Shown: positions 1-12,558 of the stretch, piece after piece
How the letters are laid out: each line of letters starts with the position of its first letter
How positions within the stretch are numbered: position 1 is the stretch's first letter
Assembly (NCBI RefSeq): GCF_000801105.2
Contig: NC_079518.1
Coordinates: 25,834,800 to 25,898,799, forward strand
DNA length: 64,000 nucleotides
Direction of reading: 5' to 3'
From: Raphanus sativus
Lineage: Eukaryota > Streptophyta > Magnoliopsida > Brassicales > Brassicaceae
Program-made: the position numbers and the translations under genes
Notes under the pieces: generated by a model
Database searches by the model: none
What the model saw: the letters and a program-made list of their open reading frames with translations, nothing else
Told to the model about the DNA's origin: nothing

Positions 1-1346
1 TCATCAATTTACCTTGCTAATCACTCATAAAATATAAATATTGTCCAAACGTTAATGCTAGCCGGTCTAATTCGGGATGGGTAGAATTCATTGATATCAG
101 TTTAAAAATCTTAACCATATTATTAAAATTCATGTGTAATAAAATTGTAGTATTTCATTCGCTTTAAAATTTACGTGTACTACATGAGAATGACTCGTAA
201 AGCATACTTGACAATGGGAGACTGTAATAAGAACTCTTATAGTTTGTATAGAATGTGTTATCGCTTGTGTCAAACTGTTATTGTTTGTGAAAACAAATGC
301 TACAATGTCTCGAGACCCGTACTTCGCTAAATGCAGAGACTGTCGGGTCAAGAACAGAGTCTGCGGGTTCAACACAACCCACCGAATCAAGACTTCATCT
401 GTTACTCCTCTCAAAGAGAGACAACAACAACAACGACGTCCCGGTGATATGCCTCATCTTCGCTTTAACATGTATCCTCTTCGCTATCTCCGTAGCGGTA
501 GTCATCTTCCGATCAAGAAGAGCGAGCTTATATTAGTTATTTTTTTATGAAATTTTCTTCTTTTCGTAGATATTTGAAACTTGTTAAGCAAGAAAATAAA
601 TATTGTTATCTCTACTTAAAAATTTGTTAATTTTAATTAATAAAAAGGTCCTCAAATAAATCCCACACAAAACGCTAAAAATACCAAAAATACCAAGGTC
701 GAAGATTAATAAAAGGGTTAGATATATACAAAGTTCATAACGTAAACAATTGTTCTCGATCTTCTTCTTCTTCTTCATCTGTATACCATGGAGTTCTTTA
801 TATCGTTCTGATATACCATCTGAAGATTATGTTATTCAAACATAGACGGTCGTCACGATAATGTCCATGTTATTAAATAAAAAATGTGTTTGAAGATTAT
901 GTTATTCTAACAGACCAAACTCATCAATTAACAAAACCGTTCTTGCATGAATTAAAAAGGCAAAGGAGCGTGCATGAATTGATAACAAAAACAGATTGTA
1001 TGAAGTCATTATCTCTTCATTTTATATAGTTGATCATTAACAAAACCTAAGAGAGACCTCGACCAACCAACCTCGCAACTCATCAACTGACCGCAAAACT
1101 ATATATTTACGTGAAAAAACAGAGAAGATACTGAGAAGAAACTGAGACGATGCGGAGAAGAAACAGAGGCAATTGCGCGAGGTTTATACATATAACTCAT
1201 CAACACGATTGTCATGATCTTGCTCATGTCTCTGCGTCATCCCATTGCGAGAGGTTTATATATATATGAGCAAAATCATTCCACGTCCCAAGCTCAAGAC
1301 TTTTAAACCCTCTACATCACATCCCTTTGGATTTTTCTTTACAGAA
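1..1346. other. AT-rich intergenic DNA
   Basis: Apart from the small candidate frame at 297-536, I see no gene here. The segment is AT-rich. It holds a diverged direct repeat around 1171-1262, where the phrase 'gaggtttatacatata' or a close variant occurs twice, about 70 bases apart. Nothing in it resembles a promoter for a recognised gene. Confidence 0.5.
297..536 (+). CDS. Possible small single-span membrane protein or gene fragment, 79 aa
   Basis: I do not recognise this frame. It opens at ATG 297 and ends at the stop before 537. The first 45 or so residues are polar and Ser/Thr-rich. An asparagine run (NNNND) follows, then one strongly hydrophobic stretch at roughly residues 48-71 (VPVICLIFALTC...), then a basic tail (FRSRRASLY). 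That is the pattern of a single transmembrane anchor with the positive-inside tail expected of a real membrane protein, and it is unlikely to arise by chance in AT-rich DNA. It could equally be the last exon of a decayed or upstream-truncated gene. There is no intron evidence and no clear upstream promoter. An overlapping frame from 281 lacks these features. Confidence 0.25.
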   Translation: MLQCLETRTSLNAETVGSRTESAGSTQPTESRLHLLLLSKRDNNNNDVPVICLIFALTCILFAISVAVVIFRSRRASLY

Positions 1347-1630
1347 CTAAAGCTTCATGATTTGAACCCGAAGGAGTGCAAGAAGTTGTGCGTAAGTCTC
1401 AATAGCATCCTTAACTTCTCCTTTGGCTACACGAACCTTTGCATTCAGACGTAACAGCTTCCCTTGTTCCCACTTTCCTGTCTCGTTAAGCGCTGCATCC
1501 ACGATAAAACCCGAGCCAGAAGCAACCATACTTGAAGACCAGACTCTGCTGCAACCATCAATGCTTGCATAGCGTATGCTAACGTTGAATCAAGCTTCCT
1601 CTCCTCTCCATTCTCTAATGCAAGATGGTA
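1347..1630 (-). pseudogene. Fragment of a NO POLLEN GERMINATION-RELATED-like TPR protein gene
   Basis: On the minus strand, two frames together read like part of a TPR protein of the calmodulin-binding NPG1/NPGR family: first LALENGEERKLDSTLAYAMQ and VWLLLARVLS, then in another frame VDAALNETGKWEQGKLLRL and GEVKDAIETYAQLLALL. The switch of frame near 1510-1530 coincides with loss of about ten residues that I would expect between the two TPR helices. This points to a deletion with a frameshift. No start region, no upstream exons and no downstream exons are present, so this is a transposed, broken fragment and not a gene. The family assignment rests on memory of Arabidopsis NPGR proteins. NPGR genes are not expected at this syntenic position. 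Confidence 0.55.
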
Positions 1631-2696
1631 TGGCAATGCATAAGGGAACTCAGAAGAACACGTCTCGCTTTGGGTTATGTTCGCTATGTACAATGGTTGT
1701 TCCTTTACATCCTCGCGCCTCCTTGTCTTTACACCGTCTCTTCCTCCTCGCTTAGTTACCTTGACAACTAAAACTAAAGCAAGATACGTACGTTTACGTA
1801 CGCAGAGAAAACGTTCAAGTAGTGTTTCAGAGAGACAAAGAGACATGAAATAGAAACAGAGAAATCTCACCGAAAATGCTTCTAAGTGTTTCTGGTTCGT
1901 GGTGGTGAGTTTAGTACAATCTATATCCTTTTGTTGAGATGGGGATTGAAACTATATGTTGTTATTGTGGTTGTTTCTTGTCATTTGACGTCAAAGCTAT
2001 GAAAAAAAATTCGTTATGTTCCTTTGTTATTTAAGCAAAAAAGGAAAGAAAGTTAAGCATTAAATGTTGTGTTTTTTTTCAAATCGCTCACAGAGTGACA
2101 CGTGGATCCGAGCCTTCTCATGCATTCTCACAAAAATCGTTTAAGGAAAGCTTTAAAAATGCTTCTCCTTTAATATATAGGGGATTGTGGAAATGCAAAC
2201 TTGTATCATGCAGTCGTCTTTTACAAAACTCCATTGAGATTTTTCAAAAAGTTGCTTGTTATTATGATTATTAAACTCTTTGCCTCCACTTGTTTAAACG
2301 TAAGCAAAATTTTATAGATTTTTTATGGCTTCTTTCCGACCTTGGAACTGATTCTATTAATATATAAACACATGCTTTACGTGAATGGTGTAGAACTTAT
2401 GAATTATGATAACTGTTATAAAAAGGCATCTTATAATGCCTCTCTTTCTGATTCTTTATGGGATTTAATTCATTGGAGCTATTAATGAAATGATTTTCTT
2501 ATTCCATGCATCAAATTCTTATGCAACATATGTTGAAGGTTCCGTTTTATTTCACCATCCAGTTATATATTATGCATTTCATCAAAAAAAAAGTTGATAT
2601 ATTATGCAATATATATTCCAAAAACTTCAAATATTTATGCATGGCCAAAATTCATAACAAACTATTATTTGAGACGTCATCATCACTTGGGTTTTG

Positions 2697-2787
2697 TGAA
2701 AACAAGTTTTAAAGATACTTGATCGTTGATAAAGAAACATTCCTTATTTATGAAAACAGGTTTTAAAGATACTTGATCGTTGATAGA
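2697..2787. repeat. 54-bp tandem duplication, two copies
   Basis: A unit beginning 'tgaaaacaagttttaaagat' at 2697 recurs at 2751 with a single early difference and continues through 'acttgatcgttgata'. The spacing is exactly 54 bases. There is no coding content. This looks like a simple local duplication. Confidence 0.75.
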
Positions 2788-5700
2788 GACATTCCGTATG
2801 ACAGTCAAGTTTAGTATACACAATATCGGTACCCAAAGTACTGACCCGGAAACAATTCAAAAATCAGGGTATCGAGCTCTTGGATCCTGTCTAAATATTC
2901 GAAAAGTTTTTTTTTAAAATCTGAAAAATCAAAACTAAATTCGATCTGCTCCTAGAAACGAATGAATATTCGAACAATCCAAATATATAAATATGTATGT
3001 AGTATTATCTACAATTATATTTTGCTAATATTAATACCTAAAATTAAAATTATAAATCTAACATAATAGTTTTTTTAGGTATTTATATATACAAATTGAT
3101 GTTTTGAATAAATAATACCCATAACATTGTATCTATGGTTACTTTTGGACAAAAAATAACCAATCTGAACCATATATATTGGGTATTTTTGTGTGTTTTA
3201 GTTATTTTAAATAATTTTGGGTAGTTGAGATATAAAATAACCAAACTGAATCGAATAGTTTGGTTACTTCAGTAAAATTCGAACCTATCCGAATCTGAGA
3301 GAATCCGACTCAAACTCGACTCGGACTTTTATAACATCTGAATGAGACCATTTTTCAAAACACTAAAAACATATACTCAAATGGATCGTATCATATCCGA
3401 AGGAAGTATCCAAATGCCCATGCCTAGTTAAGTCACCTTAAGTATCAATGATAAATCATAAATGAAAGTAGAGGTGTCGATTCATAAGCCATGATGTTGA
3501 TATGAAAACTTGCGCCCTCAGATAATTGTGTAAACTGCTAATAGGTCACTTGGACATCAAACATATACGATATGATATAAAAATCCACATGAGTTTCGAA
3601 CAATTTGAAACTAGTTTCGAATAATTTTAGACTGTTTTGATTTTGTATGATATATACTAGATATATAGCTAAATTTAGTTAAACTTAATTGTAATTAGCT
3701 AAAAGCGAGAAAACAACTATACAACTTTAACATTTTAAATTTTGTTAGATGCTTTGTAGTTTTTTATTTTATTAAATACATTCATAAATCACGGCAAAAT
3801 CACAAATTATAAATTTGATATATTAGTTATTTCAGTACGGATGTAGGAAAACATGTTAAGCGGGTCAATTTCAAAATTTACATATATTATAGGGGTCATT
3901 TTCTTAAAACTAACAAGATTTAGCCAGTTTTTGAAGAATTATATATGTATTTTTTTTTTTATAAAAAACCACATGAGTTAATTGACCCGCCTGCTAGCAC
4001 TGTGGCTCCGCCACTGAGTTATTTTAGGTATTTATTTATATATATACATGTCGATATTTTGAATAGAGAATACTCAAGATGCTTTGTAGTTAAAGGTATC
4101 TTTTGTGCTCAAATGTGTATTCGGCTGTTCTCAACGGTATTAATCACACGATTCTGCTCTATATCTTTTGGTGACTTGGAACCACGACCGTATTGCTTAA
4201 CATGCAGCATCCCACTAAGAAAAAGGTGTTTAAAAGGATCGATGCCGTATAAAAAGGAAAAAAAAAGTATTCAAAGGAACAAAAGATGTTTCACGCCAAA
4301 AAAAAAAAAGATGTTTCACGCCTAGCTTTTCCTTTTTTCCAAATTAAAATCTTGTTGATAATGGACTTTAGTTATCATCTGTTATACGTCAACCAAGTTA
4401 TCAGCTAACCACTTCTCCATATAATATTATGTTTGGCGACTAACAAGTAACAAGTATATATATTATATACATACAATAATTCACTATAATTCAGCCCCTA
4501 GCTAGCAGTATATATTTTATCAATTTAGTTATTAACTAAGCCGCCACCATACTTTCACACATGAAATGCATCGAAGGAAGTCAGATACATGGATCAGTTT
4601 CAAGCATGCCTCTCGAGCCTCATATGTGTTCGTATGAATAAGCGAAAAGTTGCCCAAAAAAAAAGAAAAAATAAGAATTAGCGAAAACAGACATCCTTAC
4701 GAAATTAAGATGTGTACTAACTACAAATTAAGCCCCTTTTTATCAAGTGTTTCACTAATTAAACACTTTCTTTCATAATATTTTTTTCTGAATTATATAG
4801 AAAGAGTCGCCTCCACCGGGTCCTCGCGTTTGTAGTCTATGTTATCGGTCTGTGAATCATATCTTGTCTTTATCGATATTAAAATGTTAATTTCTCAATG
4901 ACTAACACGAGTCGAATTACAGATACCGTAGTAAGGAATTTCTTTTCAAATATCACTAATCCAAGATCCGTTGGTTCTTTCATAATATTATTTAGGAATG
5001 TAAAAAAACACAACAAACAAAATATCTCCATGCATAACTTAAGAGACTTAACTAGTTTCTAAGGTTCTGCATCACCTGAATTCTACTTCAGGTTAAGATA
5101 AGGACATTCCACATTATCCGAATATTCCATTGATACATAGGTGATGTATAGCGATTAGCGAAGAAATATATAACTTTTTCTAATAATTGGAGCATACGGT
5201 ACCAGCCTATAATTCATAATGTGACATCAGATCAGATGTATGTACGACTTCTTTTGTTTTATTTATGTACGTATTTATGTATGTATGACTTTGCCACTTT
5301 ACCAAAGAATTGTATAATGAGAATAATAGTATGACATGATCTGCTTAGCGTCATATAAATGCTCTAGTGTAGTTTATATATGCCATTTTCGTTCAACATT
5401 GAGTAATATGTTTAAATTAAAACAATTTATCGTGTTGACAAAAAATAAACAATTTATCGTAGACAAAAGGTTTACACTTACGTCATTACATGACACGAAT
5501 GTATGAAAAAATATATATGTTTGTGAAGTCTTCTTATTTAATATCAGGGATCTCCTACGACATAGCGTGGTAAATAAAAGAAATCTTAAATTTAAATTTT
5601 CAATTTATACGATAACTAGGAGGCTTACTTCGTATTGCGCTGTTATAAAGATTTTTATTTTTATCGATATTAAATAAATTAATTTTAGCTTAAAAATAAA

Positions 5701-5989
5701 AAATATGAGAACTATTACTTTTAGTTTAATTTTTATTTAGATTTAGTTGAATTTGAATAAAATGTTAATTTGTATTTTCTAAAAAATAACAATTATATTA
5801 CATTTACTGGCTATATAAAATTTGGGAATCTGAATATAGTAAGTGTTTTTATATAAGATACATTAAGCTGATAGAATTTAATCTATTAATTATCTATTCA
5901 ATCAATAATCAATCATTCAACTTAGATACTTTATCACAATTAAACATGAATAAATTGATATATATCTAAATTTTTTGAGTTGATTAATA

Positions 5990-6420
5990 ATGATATATGC
6001 ATTATTATCGTATTTTTACAAAACTTACCAAAAATATAAATTCACATTAATGAAATTATATGTCACATTAAACTTGAAGTCATTTCATATTTATAGAAAT
6101 TATGTTGTTTTTTTTTAGAACAAATGTGATGATAACATATAAGTAAATCATTTATCAAATAACATTTGTAATTTTTTAATATTTTTTAACTACAAAAATA
6201 TTTTTATATTTGTAGATATAATATTGATCTACCTTTAGTGTTAATAGTGGTATATGAGTTATTGGTCATTTTTTAGAAAACTTACCATAAACATAAATTT
6301 ACATAGACGAAATTGTCTATGTCATAATTAACTTTGATGTCATATCATCGTTTCTTAGGATAATATGTAAGCAAATCATTTTTCAAATAATGTCTAGGAT
6401 ATTTTAAAATTATTTATTGA
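5990..6420. repeat. Diverged tandem duplication of about 250 bp
   Basis: Two AT-rich blocks (about 5990-6180 and 6240-6420) share the same order of words: an 'aaaacttacca' word, then 'aaatataaattcacat' or variant, then 'tgaagtcat/tgatgtcat', then 'taagtaaatcatttatcaaat' or variant. Similarity is only moderate, so the duplication is old. It is probably part of a decayed transposon. No reading frame is conserved between the copies. Confidence 0.4.
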
Positions 6421-8319
6421 TGAACACTAGTTGAGTATTCAATCCAAATATTGGCTGAAGTTTAAGTTTAAATTATTTTAATTTTTAGTAATGATATGAT
6501 GCACATATAGTTTACTATAGTTTATATTTCAAATTTTAATTGAATACATTCTTAAGTCAAAAGGAATATATATTTCAGATAATTTATTTATGTTTCAATA
6601 TGTTTTATCTGATTAAATTATTTTAGTAAGAGTTATTTTTAATTAAGTATATTGGTTTAAATAATCGATTTATTGTTTAAAATAATATTTAGTTTACGTA
6701 AATTGATTTAAACCAAAATCATTAGTTAAATTTTTTTAGTTTAAATACTATTTAATATGTCTAGATACTATATTATGTTTTTGAATAAATTATAAAATTC
6801 AACATAAACTGATGTTAAATGCATTTGTCCATGTAGAATTTTAATATGCTTTTGAAGCGATTGTTCTTTAATCATTGGTATTGATATATTTGGACAAACA
6901 TCAGTATTTGAGTTAGATCAGCTATAAAGTGATTAGGACACTAAGGTCAAATATAATATCATATTAAGCTACAATAATTTTAAAGTCAAATTAAAAAAAA
7001 AATTAGTCAAAATCAGTATATGTTTTTATATCTCTTGTAATTCTCTCTGGTATTTTTTGTGAGACATTTGTATATATTACTCCATATGTTTCTGAAAAAT
7101 GTAGTTTTATTATTTTTTCACTGTTACACAAAGAGCGTTATTTCATAATTTAGAATAATTTATACTTATTTTCACTTGAATATTAATTATAAAATGTATT
7201 GATCTAATAAATAAATATAATTATCTCAAATATTATTTGCTAAATTAGATATAAATAATGAAAACGTAGATTCATTTTAGTCATTTTCTTAATATATGTG
7301 AAAATTGTATAATTGATGTTTTTGTATAAAACAGATGAAGTATTATCTACATTGTGATTAATACTCATATTGGTGCTAATTCATGTATAGTGCTAAGTTA
7401 AACTAAAATAAAAGAAAAAGTTGTAAATTATCGCTTAAATATTTATTCTCTCCGGTTCGTAAGAGTGTTACTTAATAATTTTTTGCGTAAATTGAAAATT
7501 TGATTAAATTAATTTTTTTATCAGTTACGCCTATTCAACCAATATAAAATCAATGAATATGTAGTTAATACTAAACTAAAATTGTATGGAAATTCTAAAA
7601 TAAGATTTTTTTATCTTACAATAAAAATGTTGAATTGAAACTTTTTCAGAAACATATATTCTAATAATAGTATAAGATAAAATAAAAAATATCAACCTAC
7701 TCGCTTAAAGCTGAAGTTAGGTTCAGACTTTAAAGATTCATCATCAATCTTCGTGCACACATGCTATTCTCAATAACAATATTAGTTTACTTTTGTCAAT
7801 CAGGTGGAAATATATAAAAAAATGTTTACACATTTTGAGTACGAAAAATTACTGTAAATAATTATTTGTGCTCCATAACAATATTTTAACCTCGTATCAT
7901 CTGAAGAAGAATTGAGAGTAACACATAATATTGTGATATTTGTAAATCTTGATAGTGATTCATCATAATAAACTTTGGCCGACAAAGAAAATTATAACCC
8001 TACAATAAATATTTTTTTTCCTCTTTTTCCCTCTACCTTTTTATTTTTCATTTCATATCAATTACTCTATTTTAGTCACTAACATTTCATTTTTTTCTAG
8101 CCAAAAGTCAAAACAGTAAAGTTTGCGAATCCGACATAAAAAGAAAAACAAAGAGAGAAATCTGTAAATTTCCAGAGTCAATTGTTTCCATTCGAATGAT
8201 TTGGTAAGTAAATTAGTTTTTTTGACTTTCACCGGTTGTGATTCGAATATTCTGTAGAAACTATTCAGTGAAATAATAATTAAAAAAAATTAAAGCCATG
8301 ATCACAGAGAATCTTTCTC

Positions 8320-8327
8320 TATATAAA
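8320..8327 (+). promoter_or_regulatory. TATA box of PPC1
   Basis: TATATAAA lies about 250 bases upstream of the PPC1 start codon. A plausible 5' leader follows it, with an intron at 8401-8557 (donor 'gttagt', acceptor 'caatcag'). Arabidopsis PPC1 also carries a leader intron as I remember it, so the distance fits a real core promoter. Confidence 0.6.
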
Positions 8328-8578
8328 CGTAAGCCTTGTAGTATCTGGTTTACTCATCTCACTGTATCTGATCCCAACAGCTGTCCTTTGCTCCAAACTG
8401 GTTAGTGTCTGATTTCCCTCCCTAGATCTACTCTTCTCCGCACGATACGCAGATCAGATCTTTCTCATCTGGCCCACTCTCAATTGACTTAAAGTCTCCT
8501 CCTTTTGCTCTTCTGATTCCCGATTTGATTTTACTTATTGTTTGTTGATTCAATCAGAGAGAAGAAGAAGTAACGAAC

Positions 8579-11500
8579 ATGCCTCATGGGAAGTTAGAGA
8601 AGATGGCATCGATGGATGTTCATCTCCGTCAATTGGTTCCTGGCAAAGTCAGTGAAGACGACAAACTTGTTGAGTACGATGCTCTGCTTCTAGATCGGTT
8701 CCTAGATATCCTTCAGGAGTTGCACGGCGAGGATCTTCGTGAAACTGTACGTTTTATGTATAACCCATTTGTCTAAACATCATGAAAGTTACATCTATGT
8801 TGACTTTATGAATAAATGTTTTGACTTTATAAAGTTTCTCGATCATGGGTTAGATTAGGTTTTTACATGAAGAAAAATTTGAACTTTTGGGTTTGAATTA
8901 CTATAACCCATTTGGCTAAAGATCATAAAACTTACATCTATGATAATTTTATGAATAAAGCTTTTGACTTTATAAAGTTTCTCGATCACGGGTTAGATCT
9001 AGGGGTTTAACCGATGAAAGGTTTGAACTTTTGGTTTGAATTAGTATAACCCATTTGGTTAAAGATCATGAAACTTTTTATCTATGTTGATTTTATGAAT
9101 AAAGGTTTTGACTTTTTAAGTTTGTTGATCATGGGTTAGCTAAAGATTTGATCTTTATTGTTGTATAGGTGCAAGAGCTGTACGAGCACTCTGCAGAGTA
9201 CGAAGGGAAGCATGAGCCAAAGAAGCTAGAGGAGCTAGGGAGTGTTCTCACGAGTTTGGATCCAGGAGACTCCATTGTTATCGCCAAAGCCTTCTCTCAC
9301 ATGCTCAACTTGGCTAATCTGGCTGAGGAGGTGCAGATTGCTTACCGCCGTAGGATCAAGAAGCTGAAGAAGGGTGATTTCGTTGATGAGAGCTCTGCTA
9401 CTACCGAATCTGATCTCGAAGAGACTTTCAAGAAGCTTGTTGGTGATCTCAACAAGTCTCCTGAAGAGATTTTTGATGCTCTCAAGAACCAGACTGTTGA
9501 TTTGGTTTTGACTGCTCATCCTACTCAGTCTGTGAGAAGATCATTGCTTCAGAAGCATGGCAGGTTAGTTATTTACTTAACCATGGTTCTCGCTTTGGAT
9601 GGATGTTTTGGTATTAAAGTTGACTTTCTTACAGGATAAGAGACTGTCTGGCTCAACTCTATGCTAAAGATATCACTCCTGATGACAAGCAAGAGCTTGA
9701 TGAGGCTCTACAAAGAGAGGTATATGCTTCTTCAAAGTATGACTTGTTCTTTTTAATTCAATCCTCAAAATGTAATTATTGATTTGGGAACGGTTCTTTG
9801 GATAGATTCAAGCTGCATTCAGAACCGATGAAATCAAAAGAACACCACCAACACCTCAAGATGAGATGAGAGCTGGGATGAGCTACTTCCATGAAACTAT
9901 CTGGAAAGGTGTTCCTAAGTTTCTTCGTCGTGTAGACACTGCTCTCAAAAACATTGGGATCGAAGAACGTGTCCCATACAATGCACCACTGATCCAGTTC
10001 TCCTCTTGGATGGGTGGTGACCGTGATGGTAACCCAAGGGTTACACCTGAGGTCACTAGAGATGTGTGTTTGCTAGCTAGAATGATGGCTGCTACTATGT
10101 ACTTTAACCAAATCGAAGATCTTATGTTTGAGGTTTGGTTTCATTTCTATTTTATTCCAGTTTAGTGTTAATATGCATGTATTGCCTTTATTCATTTGGT
10201 CATGCTTCTATGTGTAGCTGTCTATGTGGCGTTGCAATGATGAGCTGCGTGTGCGTGCTGATGAACTTCACGTAAACAGGAGAAAAGACGCTGCAAAACA
10301 TTACATAGGTAAGAAAAGAAACCTGACTTGGAGAATCTGTTTATGTAGTTTGTTGTGGTAACTGATCATTCATTGTCTTGCAGAGTTTTGGAAGTCAATC
10401 CCACCAACCGAACCATACCGTGTGGTTCTTGGTGACGTAAGGGACAAGCTTTATCACACACGTGAACGAGCTCGCCAACTGCTCAGCAATGGAACATCTG
10501 ATGTACCTGAAGAAGCTACTTTCAACAACTTGGAAGAGGTAATCACTTTTTTTTCAATTTAGAATCTTTTTAACTCCCGGTTATGATCTTGGTACTAAAC
10601 CTATGTGTTTGTTGTGTAGTTTTTGGAACCGCTTGAGCTTTGTTACAGATCGCTATGTTCATGTGGTGACCGTCCAATAGCTGATGGAAGCCTTCTTGAT
10701 TTTTTGAGGCAAGTCTCAACCTTTGGTCTCTCTCTTGTAAGGCTCGACATAAGGCAAGAATCTGACCGCCACACCGATGTGTTAGACGCTATCACCACCC
10801 ATTTAGACATTGGATCGTACAGAGAGTGGTCTGAAGAGCGCCGCCAAGAATGGCTTTTGTCTGAGCTAAGTGGCAAACGTCCTCTCTTCGGTTCTGATCT
10901 TCCTAAAACAGAAGAAATCGCTGACGTTCTCGACACTTTCCATGTCATCGCTGAGCTACCTTCAGACAGCTTTGGTGCTTACATCATCTCCATGGCTACA
11001 GCGCCGTCTGATGTGTTAGCTGTTGAGCTTTTACAGCGTGAGTGCCGAGTGAAACGGCCTTTGAGAGTTGTTCCTCTCTTTGAGAAGCTAGCTGATCTTG
11101 AAGCAGCTCCTGCAGCGGTTGCTAGGCTCTTCTCTGTTGACTGGTACAAGAACCGGATCAACGGTAAGCAAGAGGTTATGATCGGTTATTCTGACTCAGG
11201 CAAAGATGCTGGACGTTTGTCAGCTGCTTGGCAGTTATACAAAGCTCAAGAAGAGCTTGTGAAGGTTGCTAAAGAGTACGGTGTGAAGCTAACAATGTTT
11301 CACGGTCGTGGTGGCACTGTCGGAAGAGGAGGCGGACCGACCCATCTTGCTATATTGTCTCAGCCACCAGATACTATTAACGGCTCCCTCCGTGTCACGG
11401 TTCAAGGTGAAGTCATTGAACAATCTTTTGGAGAGGAGCATCTATGCTTCAGAACTCTTCAGCGTTTCACCGCTGCAACACTAGAGCATGGTATGCGTCC

Positions 11501-12558
11501 TCCAGTTTCTCCTAAACCGGAGTGGCGTGAGTTGCTAGATGAAATGGCGGTTGTTGCAACCGAAGAGTACCGGTCTGTTGTGTTCCAAGAACCTCGCTTT
11601 GTCGAGTACTTCCGCCTTGTAAGTACTCAGAATTTCACTCTCCGACATAATGTTAAAACCAATGTTCAAGATGTCACTAAGTAGACGTTTTATATGAGAT
11701 TATTGATTAGGAGTGTACTGGAGTGATTTTTTGAATGTCTAAAACATTGTTTCGTTTAGGTACAGATTTTTAAACATTTAAAACATTTAAAACCTATGCA
11801 GGCTACACCAGAGCTAGAGTATGGTCGTATGAACATAGGAAGCAGACCTTCGAAGAGGAAACCAAGCGGCGGCATTGAGTCTCTCCGTGCCATTCCATGG
11901 ATCTTTGCTTGGACTCAAACGAGATTCCATCTCCCTGTGTGGCTTGGATTCGGAGGAGCCATCAGACACGTGATTGAAAAGGACGTCAAGAACCTACACA
12001 TGCTTCAGGACATGTACAAACACTGGCCTTTCTTTAGAGTCACCATTGATCTGATCGAGATGGTGTTTGCTAAAGGAGATCCAGGTATCGCTGCTTTGTA
12101 CGATAAGCTTCTTGTCTCAGAGGAGCTATGGCCTTTTGGTGACAGACTCAGAGCTAACTTCGAAGAAACCAAGAAACTCGTCCTCCAGGTTAGACCAAAA
12201 AAAACAGAGCTTTCTTGATTTTCTTGATTGGTGACAAAACTCAGAACTAATCGCGTTTCTTGTTTTGCAGACTGCTGGACACAAGGATCTACTTGAAGGA
12301 GACCCTTACTTGAAACAGAGACTGAGACTTCGTAACTCTTACATCACCACACTCAATGTCTGCCAAGCTTACACGCTGAAGAGGATCCGTGACCCGAGCT
12401 ACAATGTGACTCTACGGCCTCACATCTCCAAGGAGATTGCTGAATCCAGCAAAGAACTCATCGAGCTTAACCCGACGAGCGAGTACGCGCCTGGACTCGA
12501 AGATACACTCATCTTGACCATGAAGGGTGTCGCTGCTGGTCTACAGAACACCGGTTGA
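8579..12558 (+). CDS. PPC1: Phosphoenolpyruvate carboxylase, plant type, 964 aa
   Basis: This enzyme carboxylates phosphoenolpyruvate with bicarbonate to give oxaloacetate in the cytosol, feeding the TCA cycle and malate synthesis. Nine coding exons, joined by GT-AG introns: 8579-8746, 9169-9563, 9635-9719, 9806-10132, 10218-10308, 10384-10538, 10620-11618, 11802-12188, 12271-12558. They total 2,895 nt with an unbroken frame. The N-terminal phosphorylation site is present ([13 protein letters not shown], Ser11). So are the catalytic TAHPTQS motif (His near residue 173), [25 protein letters not shown] and the family's C-terminal QNTG. The sequence matches Arabidopsis PPC1 rather than PPC3. It is three residues shorter, losing a few residues before [14 protein letters not shown]. 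Residues after WLGFGG ([12 protein letters not shown]) differ from the Arabidopsis form. The first coding intron carries a tandem repeat. Likely functional. Confidence 0.96.
8759..9150 (+). repeat. 143-bp tandem repeat inside PPC1 intron
   Basis: Units start at 8759, 8902 and 9045 with 'tataacccatttg', exactly 143 bases apart. The third is cut off near 9150, about 20 bases before the splice acceptor. Each contains 'tttatgaataaa', 'ttttgacttt' and 'gatca(t/c)gggttag'. Roughly 2.7 copies fill nearly the whole intron. Confidence 0.9.

Larger units (their letters stand above)
1871..8310. other. Long AT-rich intergenic region upstream of PPC1
   Basis: More than 6 kb without a supportable gene. 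It holds short tandem duplications listed separately, a degenerate run rich in 'gaatcgaa/ccgaatc' words at about 3240-3400, and relics with the look of old transposon ends near 3950-4020. Open frames here are short, AT-biased and match nothing I know. The last few hundred bases should contain the PPC1 promoter. Confidence 0.5.

Noticed and set aside
3945..4325. 126-residue frame in the upstream intergenic region
   Set aside because: Composition is AT-driven, it crosses transposon-like words and poly-A runs, and it resembles no family.
10643..10948. Open frame antisense to PPC1 exon 7 (also 9235-9519 and 10979-11161)
   Set aside because: These are shadows of the conserved PPC1 coding sequence; their codon content follows the sense gene.
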